A stretch of 27,585 bases of DNA from Hymenoscyphus infarciens (GCA_001414345.1 LLCB01000513.1:1-27585); one strand, 5' to 3'; numbered from the stretch's first letter, positions 11,461 to 23,030 are shown. Numbers and translations: made by a program. The notes: a model not told the origin generated them from the letters alone.

Positions 11461-12299
11461 TCTTTCTAAATTATTTATTATTTTTTTCTCTCTTTTACTT
11501 ATTTATAAATACCTTATATATTACTAGTATCTCTTCTTTTCTATATAAGAGACCTCTCTTCTTTTCTATATAATAGACTAGAAGATTATATTATTACTTA
11601 TAGCTAGGTAGGGGTTAGATATTAAGTCTCTAATATATTACTATTAGTAATACTTTTACTTTCTTTTATATTTATAAAATCCCTTAGTTTATTTTTAATA
11701 ATAAATTATATAAGAAAGAAGTAAGTAATATTTAGTTTAAGCCTAGTTAGGTTCTTTACTTTTCTTATACTTAACTTAGAATAAATAATATAAGATAATT
11801 AGCTAGAAATTAGTATAATTCTCTTAAAAATCTCTTATTAATTATACTATAAGACTATAACTACTATACTAAATTTATTCTAATTATATAGTTGTTAGTA
11901 TATAAATACTAGCTATATATAATAAGTAGTACTAAATATAGCTACTCTTTTTTTTTTTTAAGAAAGCTCTATACTTTAAAGAAAGCCTTATACTTTAAAG
12001 AAAGCCTTATACTTTAAAGAAAGCCTTATAAATACCTTATACTTTAAAGAAAAGTCTTTAATTTAATAATAGGTATAATAAAAGATAAGGTTTTTTCTTT
12101 TATTATACTTATCTTTATATAAGATAATTAACTACTATAATTTACTAAAAGAATTTTTTAAGATAATTAACTAAAATAAATTAGTATTTAAGATAATATC
12201 TATATAAAGCTAAATTAATTAAAAGGAAGTAGTAGTAAGAAGTTAATAAAGAAGATATCTAAAAAGAGAGTAAAGAAACTTTATAATATAGTAATAGTA
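11461..12299. other. Degenerate AT-rich DNA with T12 tract
   Basis: No gene relic supported. The interval holds the longest homopolymer in the window, T12 at 11948-11959, immediately followed by a 19-bp repeat array. A T-run could be the poly(A) tail of a minus-strand retroposed copy, but no source gene can be recognised next to it. Confidence 0.4.
11960..12056. repeat. 19-bp tandem repeat, about four to five copies
   Basis: Units of actttaaagaaagccttat repeat with a 19-bp period directly after the T12 tract. The first unit differs (agctct instead of gcctt), and a short insertion (aatacc) precedes the last. The period is not a multiple of three, so the repeat is unlikely to be coding. Confidence 0.8.
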
Positions 12300-12780
12300 C
12301 TTATATCTTATCTTCTTAGCTATTTACTAATCTAAAAGTAGCTATAAACTACTTCTATATAATACTAAGAAACGTCTTCTAAGACCTCTAACTTTACTAT
12401 TTAAATATAAAATAAAAAGTTATATATATAAATAAATAGAAATAAGCTAAATAAGAAAGGAATAGATTTAAATAGTTATTTTTATATTTTTTAATTTTAT
12501 ATTAAATACTTTTTATAATTATCTAAGACTTCTTAAATAACTCTCTATTATTAATAATAGAGATAAGAACCTATTTAATAATAATAATCTTATTAATTTT
12601 AACTTCTACTCTTATTAATCTCTCTATATATATAACTATAAGTAATTACTAATCTATTATATTAAGAGTATTATTAATATAGATTTTTAAGAATTCTTAA
12701 TTACTATAAAATACTAGATAAAGAGAAAAAGAACTAGAAAAAAAACTCTAAAGATATACTATTTAGAGAGTATTCTTAAG

Positions 12781-12798
12781 ATACTATATATATAGTAT
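12781..12798. other. 18-bp perfect palindrome
   Basis: The sequence atactatatatatagtat is its own reverse complement. It differs from the 22-bp satellite core and lies inside the long plus-strand frame. In DNA this rich in TA such palindromes can arise by chance. Confidence 0.6.
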
Positions 12799-12886
12799 AT
12801 TTATTTAGTATTAAGAGGATTTTATAAGAAGATAATATTATTAAAAAGTTCTTATTTTAAAAGACTTATAATAAGAGACTTATAAT

Positions 12887-12943
12887 AGAATTTTTCTTAT
12901 AAAATAGGATTTTTCTTATAAAATAGGATTTTTCTTATAAAAT
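12887..12943. repeat. 19-bp tandem repeat, three copies
   Basis: Three exact or near-exact copies of aggatttttcttataaaat lie at 12887-12905, 12906-12924 and 12925-12943; the first has agaa for agga, and a partial fourth copy follows. This is the second array with a 19-bp period, although its sequence is unrelated to that at 11960. Confidence 0.88.
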
Positions 12944-14377
12944 AGAATTTTAATAAGACTTACTTTTATAATAAAGCTTACTCTTATAATAATAAAGGTT
13001 TTAATAATAAATATATAATAGACTTAAAAGAAAAAGAATTATAATAAAAAAGATAAAAGATAAAAGAAGAATATCTTTAGATAAAAATATAAAAATAAAA
13101 ATTTAGATAATATAGTAAAAAAGAGAAAAAGTTCTTATATTAGAATTATAATAATAATAGAGTATATTTTATACTATAATAAGTTCTAATACTAGAACTT
13201 ATATTATTTATAATAAAGCCTACTATTAGTTCTCTTACTCTAGTTATAACTTATATAATAATAGTCTTACTTAATCTCTTATTATACTCTCTTTTAAATA
13301 TAGTCGATTACTATACTACTAACTTTCTAAATATTATTATAAAAACTAATAAAACCTTCTTAAATAACGTTTCTAGTAATATTATAACTATTTCTTTATA
13401 TACTAATAAGTCTCTAAATCCTTTATAGGTTTCTGTTTCCTATTACTCTCTACTAGTCTCTTATAAACTATTAAAACCTAAAAGATAATTAAATTATTTA
13501 TAAACAAATATACTCTATTTAAAGTTAAGGAAATTAATTAACTATAATTTATAAGTATTATAAAAGAGTAGAGTTATATATACTTTAGCTTAATATATTA
13601 CCTACTCTTCTATTTTAATTATAATACTAAATACTTAAGATAATAAAATAAATAACTATATCTAGGAAATTATTATTTAAGGAAAGCTTACTACTACTAG
13701 TATAATACTAACTTAAAGATAAGATTACTTTATTATATAACTACTACTCTTATATAATATAAACTCTAATTAAATTTAAATTAAAGTATAAAATAAGGCT
13801 AAAAAGGATAGAAGGTTCTATAAGGAAAAGATAAAAGCATTTTTCTAATAAAAGAAGCTTTAATATAAAAAGGATTACTATAATAGATTAATAGTTTTAC
13901 TAAAATAAGAAGAATATAATAATAGTATTAATCTTCTCTAAAAAGAGTCGTATTAGAATACTTTATCTTACTATCTTTATAAAATAATACCTAAAACTAC
14001 TTTATAGTAATTATTATTTCTAAAACAACCTTATAATAAGTTCTATTTCTAAGATAACCTTAGTTATTTAAAGATATTTTAGAATATTAGAATATTAAGA
14101 AGATAGCTATAAAAAATAGATATATATTTCTATAGATTTATAGTAAATTATAATATAACTTACGCTTTTCTAGTAGCTTAGGTAGATTAGGTTTCTTACT
14201 ACCTTTTCCTTATCCTTATTATTCTAACTTAATAAATACTAGAATTATTATAATATAAGAACTATTAAGAAATTAAGAAATTAAGCTTAGATAAGCCTCT
14301 ATATCTTATTATAATCTTAGACTTATACTAGATAAATAAAGTATATTAAAGCTAGAAATAACTAAAGCTAGAAAGAG

Positions 14378-14410
14378 TATATATATAGTATTATTACTAC
14401 TATATATATA
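14378..14410. other. Perfect 13-bp inverted repeat with 7-nt loop
   Basis: The left arm tatatatatagta (14378-14390) and right arm tactatatatata (14398-14410) are exact reverse complements around the loop ttattac, and the flanks gag and ctc extend the symmetry loosely. It would form a weak AU-only stem if transcribed. It lies inside a tentative coding relic, so it may be incidental. Confidence 0.5.
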
Positions 14411-16842
14411 AGCTCTTTATATTATAGAATATTTAAATTTAGTTAGAGTATAGTTTTCTTTATTCTTACTTTTATATTAATTATCTTAGTACCTCTTATA
14501 ATAGATAAAGTAAAAGTTTAATTACTATCTTAGTACTAAGCTTTCTAAGGTATTAATAGGACCTAATATATAGATAACTTAATAAACTACTCTTAATACT
14601 ATACTAACGTTATAAGAAGAAATAAGTATAAGAAGGTTAGAACACTCTCTACTTACTTACTAGAAGCCTTACTAATAAATTTATATAAAGACCTATACTT
14701 ACTTAATAGTATTATAGTAGAGATTATAAGAAAGATAGTCTACTAAGCTTTTAAGAGACTATATAAATTAAGAAGAGTAAAAAGTAAATATAAGTAACTA
14801 GAGATAATAATTATTAAGAGCTTAATAATAGAGAGTTAAATAATACTAGTATTAGTAAAAGTATATCTTAAGAATAAAGATTAATATAGTTTCTACTTTA
14901 CTCTTAATACTCGACCTCCTTTTACTATACTACTATATTATACTTTAATAAATATAACTCGCCTAATTACTCCTCTCTTAAAGTATTATAAGTATTCTCT
15001 ACGCTTACCTCTTATTTTAATAATCTCGACATCTATAATTTAAACTCTCTCTCTTATAGCTAGGCCTTTTATAATTATAACTCCTATAACTACTACTTAA
15101 TTAATTAACCCTTTATACTAATTAATTAAGACCTTAAATTCTAAGCTATAAATAACCTTATTATAGTAAGTTATATTAACTCTCTAGAGTAAGAACCTAT
15201 AAAACATATACTAAAATATATTATTATAGTTATTATAAGTACCTAATATAATAAAGTTAAGGTTATTAAAGTCGTTATAAGTATCTAGTATACTAAAGTA
15301 ACTAAAGTTATATCTTCCTCTTTCTAAGCTTCTAATAATATATCTTAACTTCTTAACTATATATATATTCTATAAAAGGATAGCTATAATCTAGACTCTT
15401 AACCTAAGTATTACTAGCTAAAACACTTAGATTTTAATTTATTCTTTAGTCTCTTATTACTACTACTATACTATAATAGTATCTCTATCTTTCTATTAAT
15501 ATTAAAAGTAAAGCTTAATATAAGTATACTTATAAGAGTAATTCTTTCCTTATAAGATTAATAACTAACTTAGTATAAGCTCTTCTTATAAAACGTAATC
15601 TCTTTAAATTAAGGAAATAAATAAAACAAATATTAGCTAAACGTACTATATCTTCTTAAGCTATCTTACTTCCCTCTTATATTCCTAGCTTTATAAGTAC
15701 TCTTAAGCTTTTTAATATTAGCTTCTTATATATATTAGATACTTTTATCTTAGTACTATCTAGTATTTATACTTAAAATAGTAGACGCTTCTCCTACTCT
15801 TTAAAGTCTTATAACTAAGCTAAATAATAACGTTTAGCTAATATAAAATAGGATTTTTTTTACTAAAGATAAGAGAAATATTATTTAGTATAATAAGAAA
15901 ATATATATAATATAAGCTTATGTTTATAATATTTTCTAAGAATCGAGTATTCTAAAAATAACACTAGATACTATAAAAAACGTAAGAAAAGAACTTAATA
16001 ATAATACTAAATAGAATAAATTAACTATAATAATTAAAAGTAGATAAGTAATAGTTCTAAATACTTAAAAGATTTATATAAAGAGAGTTAACATTATAGA
16101 AAAGTATCTTAAATAGTAGAGTATTACCTAGATAGTTAATTAATAATAGCTTAATAGTTCTAAAGTAGTACTATAATACTCTAAAACTAAATAAGATTTA
16201 TCTAAAAATATTAAAGAGTTATAAGAGCCTAAAGTAATAAGTCTATAATATAATATTTCTATAGAGTATATACTTAAACGTTTTATATAAAGTACTAATA
16301 ACTACTATCTTAAGATACTTAAGAACTTAAATATAAGTAAATATATAGCTATAGTAAAAGTCTTTCTTATATTTATAAACGAAGAATAGAAATTATATAG
16401 TTAATAAGAAGAGGATAGAAAGCTCTAATATTAAAAAGCTAGTACTAGTATAGCTTATTATAAATATAATATCTTATTATAACTATAAATATAAATACTT
16501 AAAATCTCTACTACTTTTCTTATCCTCTCTACTAAGTATTATTATAATATTATTTTTAGTATTTTTATCTTATCTAAGTTAGTAATAATTACTATTTACT
16601 AGAAAAGAGATAATAAGGTATTTACTTATAAGCTCTCTTACTTATCTTTCTATATACTATTAGTTATTTTTTATAAAGCTAATTTTTATTATTATAATAT
16701 TAAGACTAAATCTAATATAATAAACTTTCTTAAGAAATATTAGTATATTCTAAACTAAGCTATTAAGTTTAAGCTATTTCTTAATAATCTCTTAGATTAT
16801 ATTCCTCTAAAAAGGATTATTACTAAAGGTTATAAGTAAGCT

Positions 16843-16995
16843 AGATCTTTATCTAGATCTTGTAGTAGATCTCGTAGTAGTAAATCTCATAGTAGATCTT
16901 ATACTAGATCTTATAGTAGATCTTATAGTAGATCTTATACTAGATCTTATACTAGATCTTATACTAGATCTTATACTAGATCTTCTACTAGAGCT
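16843..16995. repeat. 12-bp Arg-Ser codon repeat
   Basis: About twelve units of agatcttatact or agatcttatagt run in frame with the surrounding stop-free frame. Early units keep CGT (16873-16875), TGT (16861-16863) and CAT (16888-16890) where later units have TAT, so the ancestral codon was very probably CGT and the repeat Arg-Ser-Arg-Ser/Thr. Confidence 0.88.
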
Positions 16996-17665
16996 AATAA
17001 TCCCTTTATTACTAAAGCCTCTAATAATAATATTAATATAACTACTATAAGAATATATATACTTATAGCTACCTTATCTACCTTTATATCTACTATTAAT
17101 AATATATAACTTAAAAGTCTAATATCTTAAAGTTTATATAGTTTTCTTACTTATAAATTTAGTTAATTCTTCTTAGATCTACTTTAAATCCTTTATTAAC
17201 CTAGTAACTCCTCTTCTAATTTACTTAAGAGACCTAGTATTATAAGAACTATAAGCTTACTTATACTTCTAAGTTAAACTTATAAATATCTTAGGATTTT
17301 ATTATCTTAAAAAGTTTCTAGTTAACTAGTAAATCTAGTTAGAAAGTAACTTTTACTTTTCTCTTTTCTTTTTCTATATTTATTATTTTACTTTAAGGTT
17401 TTCTAAGATCTTAGAAGAGATATATTAGATATATAAGATTCTTTATTTAGTTACTCTTTTATAACTAAGAGATATAGAGTTATAAATTACCTAGATTTAA
17501 TATAAATAAATAATAATTAAGTAAAGTTAATAATTATAGTATATAAATAGCCTTATAAAATAAAATTAAAAGTTATTTACTTCTTTTTTATAAAATAGTA
17601 AATAGTTTAAGCTTAATAATCTAAATAATAGTATATTATACTTTTAAAAAGCGTAATATTTAGCC

Positions 17666-17699
17666 CTCTAAGTAGAAGAATAGAGTCTCCTACTTAGAG
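17666..17699. other. Inverted repeat, 10-bp arms
   Basis: The arms ctctaagtag (17666-17675) and ctacttagag (17690-17699) are perfect reverse complements around a 14-nt loop. It is the first of three hairpins within 180 bp, and its G+C is higher than the surroundings. Confidence 0.55.
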
Positions 17700-17781
17700 T
17701 TATAATATAAATTTAACAATCTTTAGTATTAGACTTAAATCTCTTATATAAGTAATTAGCTATATATGTCTAAAAGAATAG

Positions 17782-17846
17782 AATAAAGGTATCGTCGCCT
17801 TTATTAATATAACCTAGTCTTTTAAGAAGACTAGGTTATTTTTTTT
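17782..17846 (+). other. Tandem hairpins followed by T8
   Basis: Two perfect stem-loops are adjacent. The first has arms aataaagg (17782-17789) and cctttatt (17798-17805) around tatcgtcg. The second has arms aacctagtctt (17811-17821) and aagactaggtt (17827-17837) around ttaag, followed by one A and eight Ts (17839-17846). This is the most GC-rich structured segment in the window and keeps two CpG sites. The layout resembles a structured 3' end with a T-tract of the kind that ends Pol III transcripts, but the plus-strand frame also reads through it, so no function is assigned. Confidence 0.5.
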
Positions 17847-17850
17847 CTTA

Positions 17851-18510
17851 TTAATATATAAAAGTAGCTATTAATATAAATAATTATAACTAAAGCTTAT
17901 TTATTCTATATATTTTTATTTCTTCTTAGTATTTATCTTAATTAAAATTCTATAATTATATATATTATAACTTTTTTATATTATATTTAGTTATAGTTAA
18001 TTCTAGATATATAGTATAGTATAAGTAGAATAATAATAGATAAGATAGAGTATATAATAGGTAGTAGAGTTAGTAGTAGAACTTAGGATTATTAGAGGAA
18101 TTAATACTAAATAGTATAAATTATACTTAATTTTCTCCTAAATCTTATAAATAGTTGTTTATTTCCTTTCTCTTATTATTCTTCTTTCTAATTTAATTTT
18201 CTTTAGAAAAAAATTATAAGCTCTTTTACTAATATACTAGTATATATCTTCTTCTATATTTCTAAAAATAGTTTTATTTTTATCTAATAATAAAATAAAA
18301 TAGATTTAATATCTAATCTACTTTTATTATATATTAATTTAATACCTCTTATTTTTAAAACCTATTACTAAGTTCTTTATTAAAGAAGTTTTTAATATAA
18401 ACTTAAAGTAGCTATATTAAAGCTAGAGAGTAGTTATATATTAATATCTTTTTACTAGTTCTTATAGTTTAATTTTAATAATAGTAAAACCTTTCTTCTA
18501 GCTATACTAG
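17851..18510. other. Degenerate AT-rich DNA, nothing identified
   Basis: This RIP-altered stretch lies between the hairpin cluster and the 9-bp minisatellite. No repeat unit or frame with few stops was found in it. Confidence 0.4.
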
Positions 18511-18512
18511 AA

Positions 18513-18616
18513 GTAGTAGTATTAGTGTTATTAGTAGTATTAGTATTATTAGTATTATTAGTATTATTAGTATTATTAGTATTATTAGTATTATTAGTAT
18601 TATTAGTAGTATTAGT
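18513..18616. repeat. 9-bp minisatellite
   Basis: About seven perfect copies of agtattatt run at 18542-18604, flanked by degenerate copies (including one with a surviving TpG at 18525). On the minus strand, in the register of the adjacent relic, this reads as Tyr-stop-stop repeats, which would be a former (His/Tyr/Cys)-Gln-Gln tract if coding. Confidence 0.85.
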
Positions 18617-18619
18617 AGC

Positions 18620-19787
18620 TATAATATAGAGGCTAAACTTTAATAAATGTCTTTATATAACTAGTAGTTAAGTATTATTTATTATAAACTCTCTAGTTAT
18701 TATAAGTAAATAAAAGACCTTTAGTCTATATCTTACTTTATCTACTATATTCTTAAAATCCTATTTAATAGCTATATAAAGAACTCTAGTCTTATTAATA
18801 TCTTTATATTAACTATTATTAATAATATAATATATTATTTTATAACTATACTTTACTAGAATATCTATCTATTTCTTTTAGCTAATATCTTATAAGTAGG
18901 AATTTTCTTCTTACTTAATTACTAATAAATATTTAAGCTTTAGTAATAATTTTATTTTTATAATTCTTAAGTAGCTTTCTTTAATTACTAATCTCTACTT
19001 TAAGGTTCTTATCTATATTAGCTATATTATATAGTGTTATATACTTATTTTAAGCTTTTTACTTTAATTTCTTTTATATATTCTTACTAAGTTATTTATA
19101 TATCTTATATATCTATATAGTACTATAACTACTAGTAAATTAATTATTAGAATCCTTTTTTTTAATCTTTTTATACTAATTTAGAATCTTATTCTTTATT
19201 CTTTCTTAGAATAAATCCTATATAGATTAATATTATATAGTAGAGGACTGAAATAGTAATATAGTTTTCTTAATATAGTCTAATACTAGATTAAGTTTTA
19301 CTCTATTTCTTTTATCTCTTTTCTCTTTTCTTTTAGAATTAATAATTTTAAAGAATATAGTTTTAAATTCTTAAGTTAATTTATTAAGTTAAGTCTTAAC
19401 TTTAGAACTTAACTTAGTTTTAATTAGTTAGTTATTTATTAGCTTTAAATATCTTAAATTAGAAGTATTATAATATTAATTTTCTTAATAAAGTATCTTA
19501 CTATCTCTATTATTATCTTTTATAATTATATAATTCTAACTAGTTATCTTTTATATAATATACTCTCTTTAATTAATTATTAAAAGAATATCTTACTATA
19601 AGAAGGTCTACTATACTATATTCTAGCTTATAAGCTCTTCTAGATTAGTTTAAGTAAGAGGATTTTAGTAAGTTATATTCTTTAATATAGAATTAGATTT
19701 AATAGTAGTAAGCTTAATAATAGTAGGCTTAATAGTAGTAGGCTTAATAGTAGTAGGCTTAATAATAGTAGGCTTAATAGTAGTAGG
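18620..19787 (-). pseudogene. RIP-decayed Lys-rich coding frame with PTTxK repeats
   Basis: Not recognised. On the minus strand, with first codon bases congruent to 2 mod 3, a 41-codon stop-free run at 19787-19665 opens with about six Pro-Thr-(Thr/Ile)-Ile-Lys pentapeptides. A second stop-free run of about 45 codons near 19370-19240 is very basic (KRKEKRDKRNRVK). The whole frame is Lys/Asn/Ile-rich with about 10-12% TAA/TAG, rising towards 18620. One CAG codon is preserved near 19253 (ctgaaa on the plus strand). The composition suggests a long charged, possibly coiled-coil or disordered protein. It runs opposite to the long plus-strand relics on both sides. The 5' end is lost: the codon before the first PTTxK unit is TAG. 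Confidence 0.33.
19698..19787. repeat. 15-bp minisatellite, about six units
   Basis: Units of ttaatagtagtaggc (variants ttaataatagtaggc and an earlier ...aagc copy) repeat with a 15-bp period. On the minus strand the unit is five codons, Pro-Thr-Thr-Ile-Lys, in frame with the adjacent stop-free run. Confidence 0.88.
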
Positions 19788-20185
19788 CTATATTAGATTA
19801 GATTTAATATTATTTAGAAATATAAAATAATTCTCTTATTCTTATTTAATATAATCTAGGTTTAGCTAAGTAAGATCTAGCTATATAGAGATATAATACT
19901 ATCTTTTAGTCTTTTTATTAAATAGATAGTTTTTCTCTATTAAGTAGATTCTCTTCTTCTCTTAGTAAGACTTTTCTAAGTAAATATTAGCTAGCTACTT
20001 ATTATTATTAATTTTTAAGAATATAAACTTAAAGTAGAACTACTTATATTAATAGTAGAAGGAATATAAGTAGCTATTATTTAATTCCTTTATATTAATA
20101 AAGAGCTTATTATTAATCTATTTATAGTTTAGCTTAACTTATTTAAAGTAGTTTTATATTAAGATAAGTAGGTATAGGTTTAGCT

Positions 20186-20252
20186 AAGTATTTAGTTAAG
20201 TATTTAACTAAGTATTTAGCTAAGTATTTAACTAAGTATTTAACTAAGTATT
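20186..20252. repeat. 12-bp tandem repeat, five to six copies
   Basis: Units aagtatttagtt, aagtatttaact and aagtatttagct repeat at 20186, 20198, 20210, 20222, 20234 and 20246. Unit-to-unit differences are mainly g/a and t/c, of the kind left by RIP. A four-codon coding origin on the minus strand (Lys-Tyr-Leu-Val) is possible. Confidence 0.88.
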
Positions 20253-20340
20253 AGAAGTACTTTTAGTTAAGAATAGGATTTAAATATTAGATTAATTATT
20301 TAATTAATTAATTCTTAGAATAATTCTTATTACTTTAATT

Positions 20341-20370
20341 AGCTCTATAATTAGCTCTATAATTAGCTCT
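20341..20370. repeat. 12-bp repeat, 2.5 copies
   Basis: agctctataatt is repeated at 20341 and 20353, with a partial third copy at 20365. Confidence 0.8.
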
Positions 20371-23030
20371 TAGATTTATTCTATATTTAGTTAATAGAAT
20401 ACGAATTTTAAATAAAATTAAAGTTATTTTAGTAGAGTAATATAGTTTAAATAAGAAGTATAAGAATATTTAAGATAAGATCTAGTCTTTATTCTTTATA
20501 ATATTACTTATACTTAATACTTTTAGCCTAGTATACGTTTAATACTAACTTAGTTATAAGTGTGAAAACCTATCTTAGAAAGAGTAAGACTTAGCTAGTA
20601 TAAGTGTTAGAATATCTTTATAATATCTTTTAATTATTAAATATTAAAGTTTATAATACTATATACTATTCTTTATATTATAGTAACTTTATATTAGTTA
20701 TTACTATTCTTTATAATAAATACCTCCTTTTCTAGTTAAGATATATTTATTAAAGACTTATTTATACTTTACTTAATTATTACTCTACTCTATACCTCTT
20801 CTTAAAGCTACTATAAATAAGATTATATAATAGTTTATAATTATCTTAAACTATTAACTAATATTAGTTTATACTAAATAATTAATATCTAGCTAGAAGA
20901 TAAAAAATCGTAATATACTTAGAAATTCTTAAAAGATTTAAAAGAATATAAGAAGGCTATAGTTAAAGTTAAAAGCATATCTCTTAAAGTAAATAGTATT
21001 TACTAGATTAAGATAAATTAAATAACTTAATATTTCTTACTCTCTCTTATATAATAATATATTATATTTTATATATAAAAGTATAATATTATTAAGAAGA
21101 GTAGTAAATAAAACTAAGAGTATATAAATAATTTATATAAAGAGCTTTAAGTAAGATACTCTATTTTAGAGAATCTTTATCTAAAGTTTATATAATTATA
21201 CTAATAAAAGATTAATAACTTTATTAAATTAAAAACTTAAAAATTAAATAAAGTAAAATTATTTAAGCTTAATAAAAGAGAGATTAAATAGGCCTCTTTT
21301 ATAACCTTATAGCTAGACTCCTCTTAAGATAGTAAGACTAATATATCTATACTTATATCTAACTAACTACTAAAGCTAGAAGAACTCTATATTACTAGTA
21401 CTACTCTCTTTTAACTACTAGTCTAAGAGAAGATCTCTTTTAATTTAATTAAAACTCTATATTTATATCTTAAGAGTATTTAGTATAGTAAACTACCTAA
21501 GTACTCTCTTAAATACTTATCCTCTTCTAAAACCGAATTAGTATTCTAAAATAAACTAAATTTTCTACTAACTATTAATAACTTTTTATAAAATTAGGCT
21601 AGAGATTATATACTAGAAAGAGAATAAGAAAAAGTAACTCTATAGATTAATTATAAGTATTATAAAATAGTAAGAAAGTTAATTATTAATTAAAGATAAT
21701 AGTTACTATTAAAGAAGAATAGCTTAGAAGATAAGAAGAGGCTTATACTTAACTCTTTTAATATTATATTAAAATTTACTTTAAAATATTAGTACTTACT
21801 ACTACTAAATCTACTTAGTATTTACTAATAAATAAAGGTATTTACTAATTTATTTTAATTTAAGAAAAACATATATTTATAAGTATTATAAATATATAAA
21901 AGAATAATAAGTACTAATAATTTTAAAGATAAGTATATATATTTAAAAGATTTACTACTAAGTTTAGATAAGACTACCTTTTATAATATAAGGCTTATTT
22001 AGGCTAATACCTAGAAGTAGAAATTTAGAAATAGAAGAATAAAACCTTAGATATATATTAATAAATAAACTAATACTTTACTTCTTATCTTTAATATAAA
22101 GTATTATATAGTAGTATTATCTAGCTATATTATATTATATTAAGTAAATATAAAAGATAAAGATATTTATACTCTCTTATTCTTATAATTACTATTCTTA
22201 AGTTTAATAATAACTTAAACTCTATATAGACTACTATTTTAATACTTTTTTAGAGATATTAGTATCTTTTAGAGCTTATTATTATAGTTATTATTATTAA
22301 TATTAAACTTATACTTATATTTAAGCTTTAAAGTTTTTTACTACTTCTTTTTTAGCTTTAGATTAGAAAAAATAAAATAAAGAAAAACTCTATATAGTAG
22401 AACTTTAGCTATTTTTAGATTTCTAGCTTAGCTTTATTATAAAACTTCTTAAGCTATCTACTATTAGTAAGAGAATAAGAACGAAGATTATTTAAATTAT
22501 TCTTATTATAGAAATATAGTTATAAGTTACTTTATATTATAAAATATCTTTATAATATATAGCTATTACTTTAAGACTATGCTATTCCTTCTTAGCCTTA
22601 AATATTAGTATAACTAAAGCCTTTTATTTCTTAATAATAGCTTATAATTATATAGAGTATTTAAAGATAGTATTAAATTTAGACTAAGACTTAATAGAAA
22701 AGATTTCTTTTAAGAAGAACTAAAGCTAAGTCTCTTCTTAAGTAGTAAAATATTCTTACTTAGAAAGAATACTATCTAGGCCTATATTAGCTAGTATATA
22801 AGTAAGAAGTAGTTTATTAACTATATTAAATTTATTTAATTAAAACCTAGATAAGCTAGATATAAAGTTCTTATCTACTATATTACTATTATTATAGTAG
22901 AAGTAGGATATAGTAGATATATTATAATAAGAACTAAATTAAATTATAATAAGAGCTAGCTTATAACTTTATAATAATATATTAATAAGGCTTTAGATTA
23001 TAAGAATATAATAAGTAGTAATATAAGAAT

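Larger units (their letters stand above)
12300..15560 (+). pseudogene. Long RIP-decayed coding frame, upstream part
   Basis: Not recognised. The register with first codon bases congruent to 1 mod 3 can be followed without an indel for about 1090 codons, with roughly 9-10% TAA/TAG and no TGA. The strongest section is an 81-codon stop-free run at 13183-13425. Another run of about 40 codons starts at 12721 and is very basic at its start (KRKRTRKKTLK), and one of about 45 codons lies near 15430-15560. The section 14911-15230 has fewer stops than average (about 7%) and many Tyr/Asn codons that may be former His, Cys or Asp. The same register continues into the next entry, so the two may be one gene. 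Around 12720-12840 another frame also reads well, which lowers confidence in the 5' part. Confidence 0.3.
15561..17850 (+). pseudogene. Long RIP-decayed coding frame with Arg-Ser repeat domain
   Basis: Not recognised. The register (first bases congruent to 1 mod 3) is the same as in 12300-15560 and can be followed to about 17850 without an indel. It is cleanest at 16501-17106, where only four TAA/TAG interrupt about 200 codons. This section includes a 49-codon run (KRDNKVFTYKLSYLSFYILL at its start) and an 89-codon stop-free run at 16840-17106. Inside the latter, 16843-16995 encodes a tetrapeptide array of Arg-Ser-X-Ser/Thr type, where X is Arg, Cys, His or Tyr, all derivable from CGT by RIP. 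An RS-like basic tail occurs in splicing factors and in nucleic-acid-binding capsid-like proteins; neither is established here. Stop density rises to about 11-13% on either side. The end of the gene is not visible. Confidence 0.45.
19788..20989. other. Degenerate AT-rich DNA with 12-bp repeats
   Basis: No gene could be supported. The interval contains two 12-bp period arrays listed separately and a few surviving TpG sites near 20570-20605. The minus-strand reading of the larger array is Leu/Lys/Tyr-rich, but its frame does not join that of the PTTxK relic. Confidence 0.4.

Noticed and set aside
17811..17846. Bacterial rho-independent terminator
   Set aside because: The hairpin plus T8 has the right form, but the sequence is a RIP-altered fungal block and such terminators are not used there.
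20990..21290. Homology between 20990-21120 and 3520-3660
   Set aside because: Both contain a similar tttatatata...tataatattantaagaa segment, but the match is short and of low complexity, so it may be compositional; I could not establish a duplicated gene.
22678..22960. Tyrosine recombinase (giant-element captain) in the octapeptide-repeat relic
   Set aside because: A VEVGYSRY-like segment suggested a GHS box, but no Arg/His/Tyr catalytic spacing could be found, and RIP makes Tyr, His and Cys codons indistinguishable.
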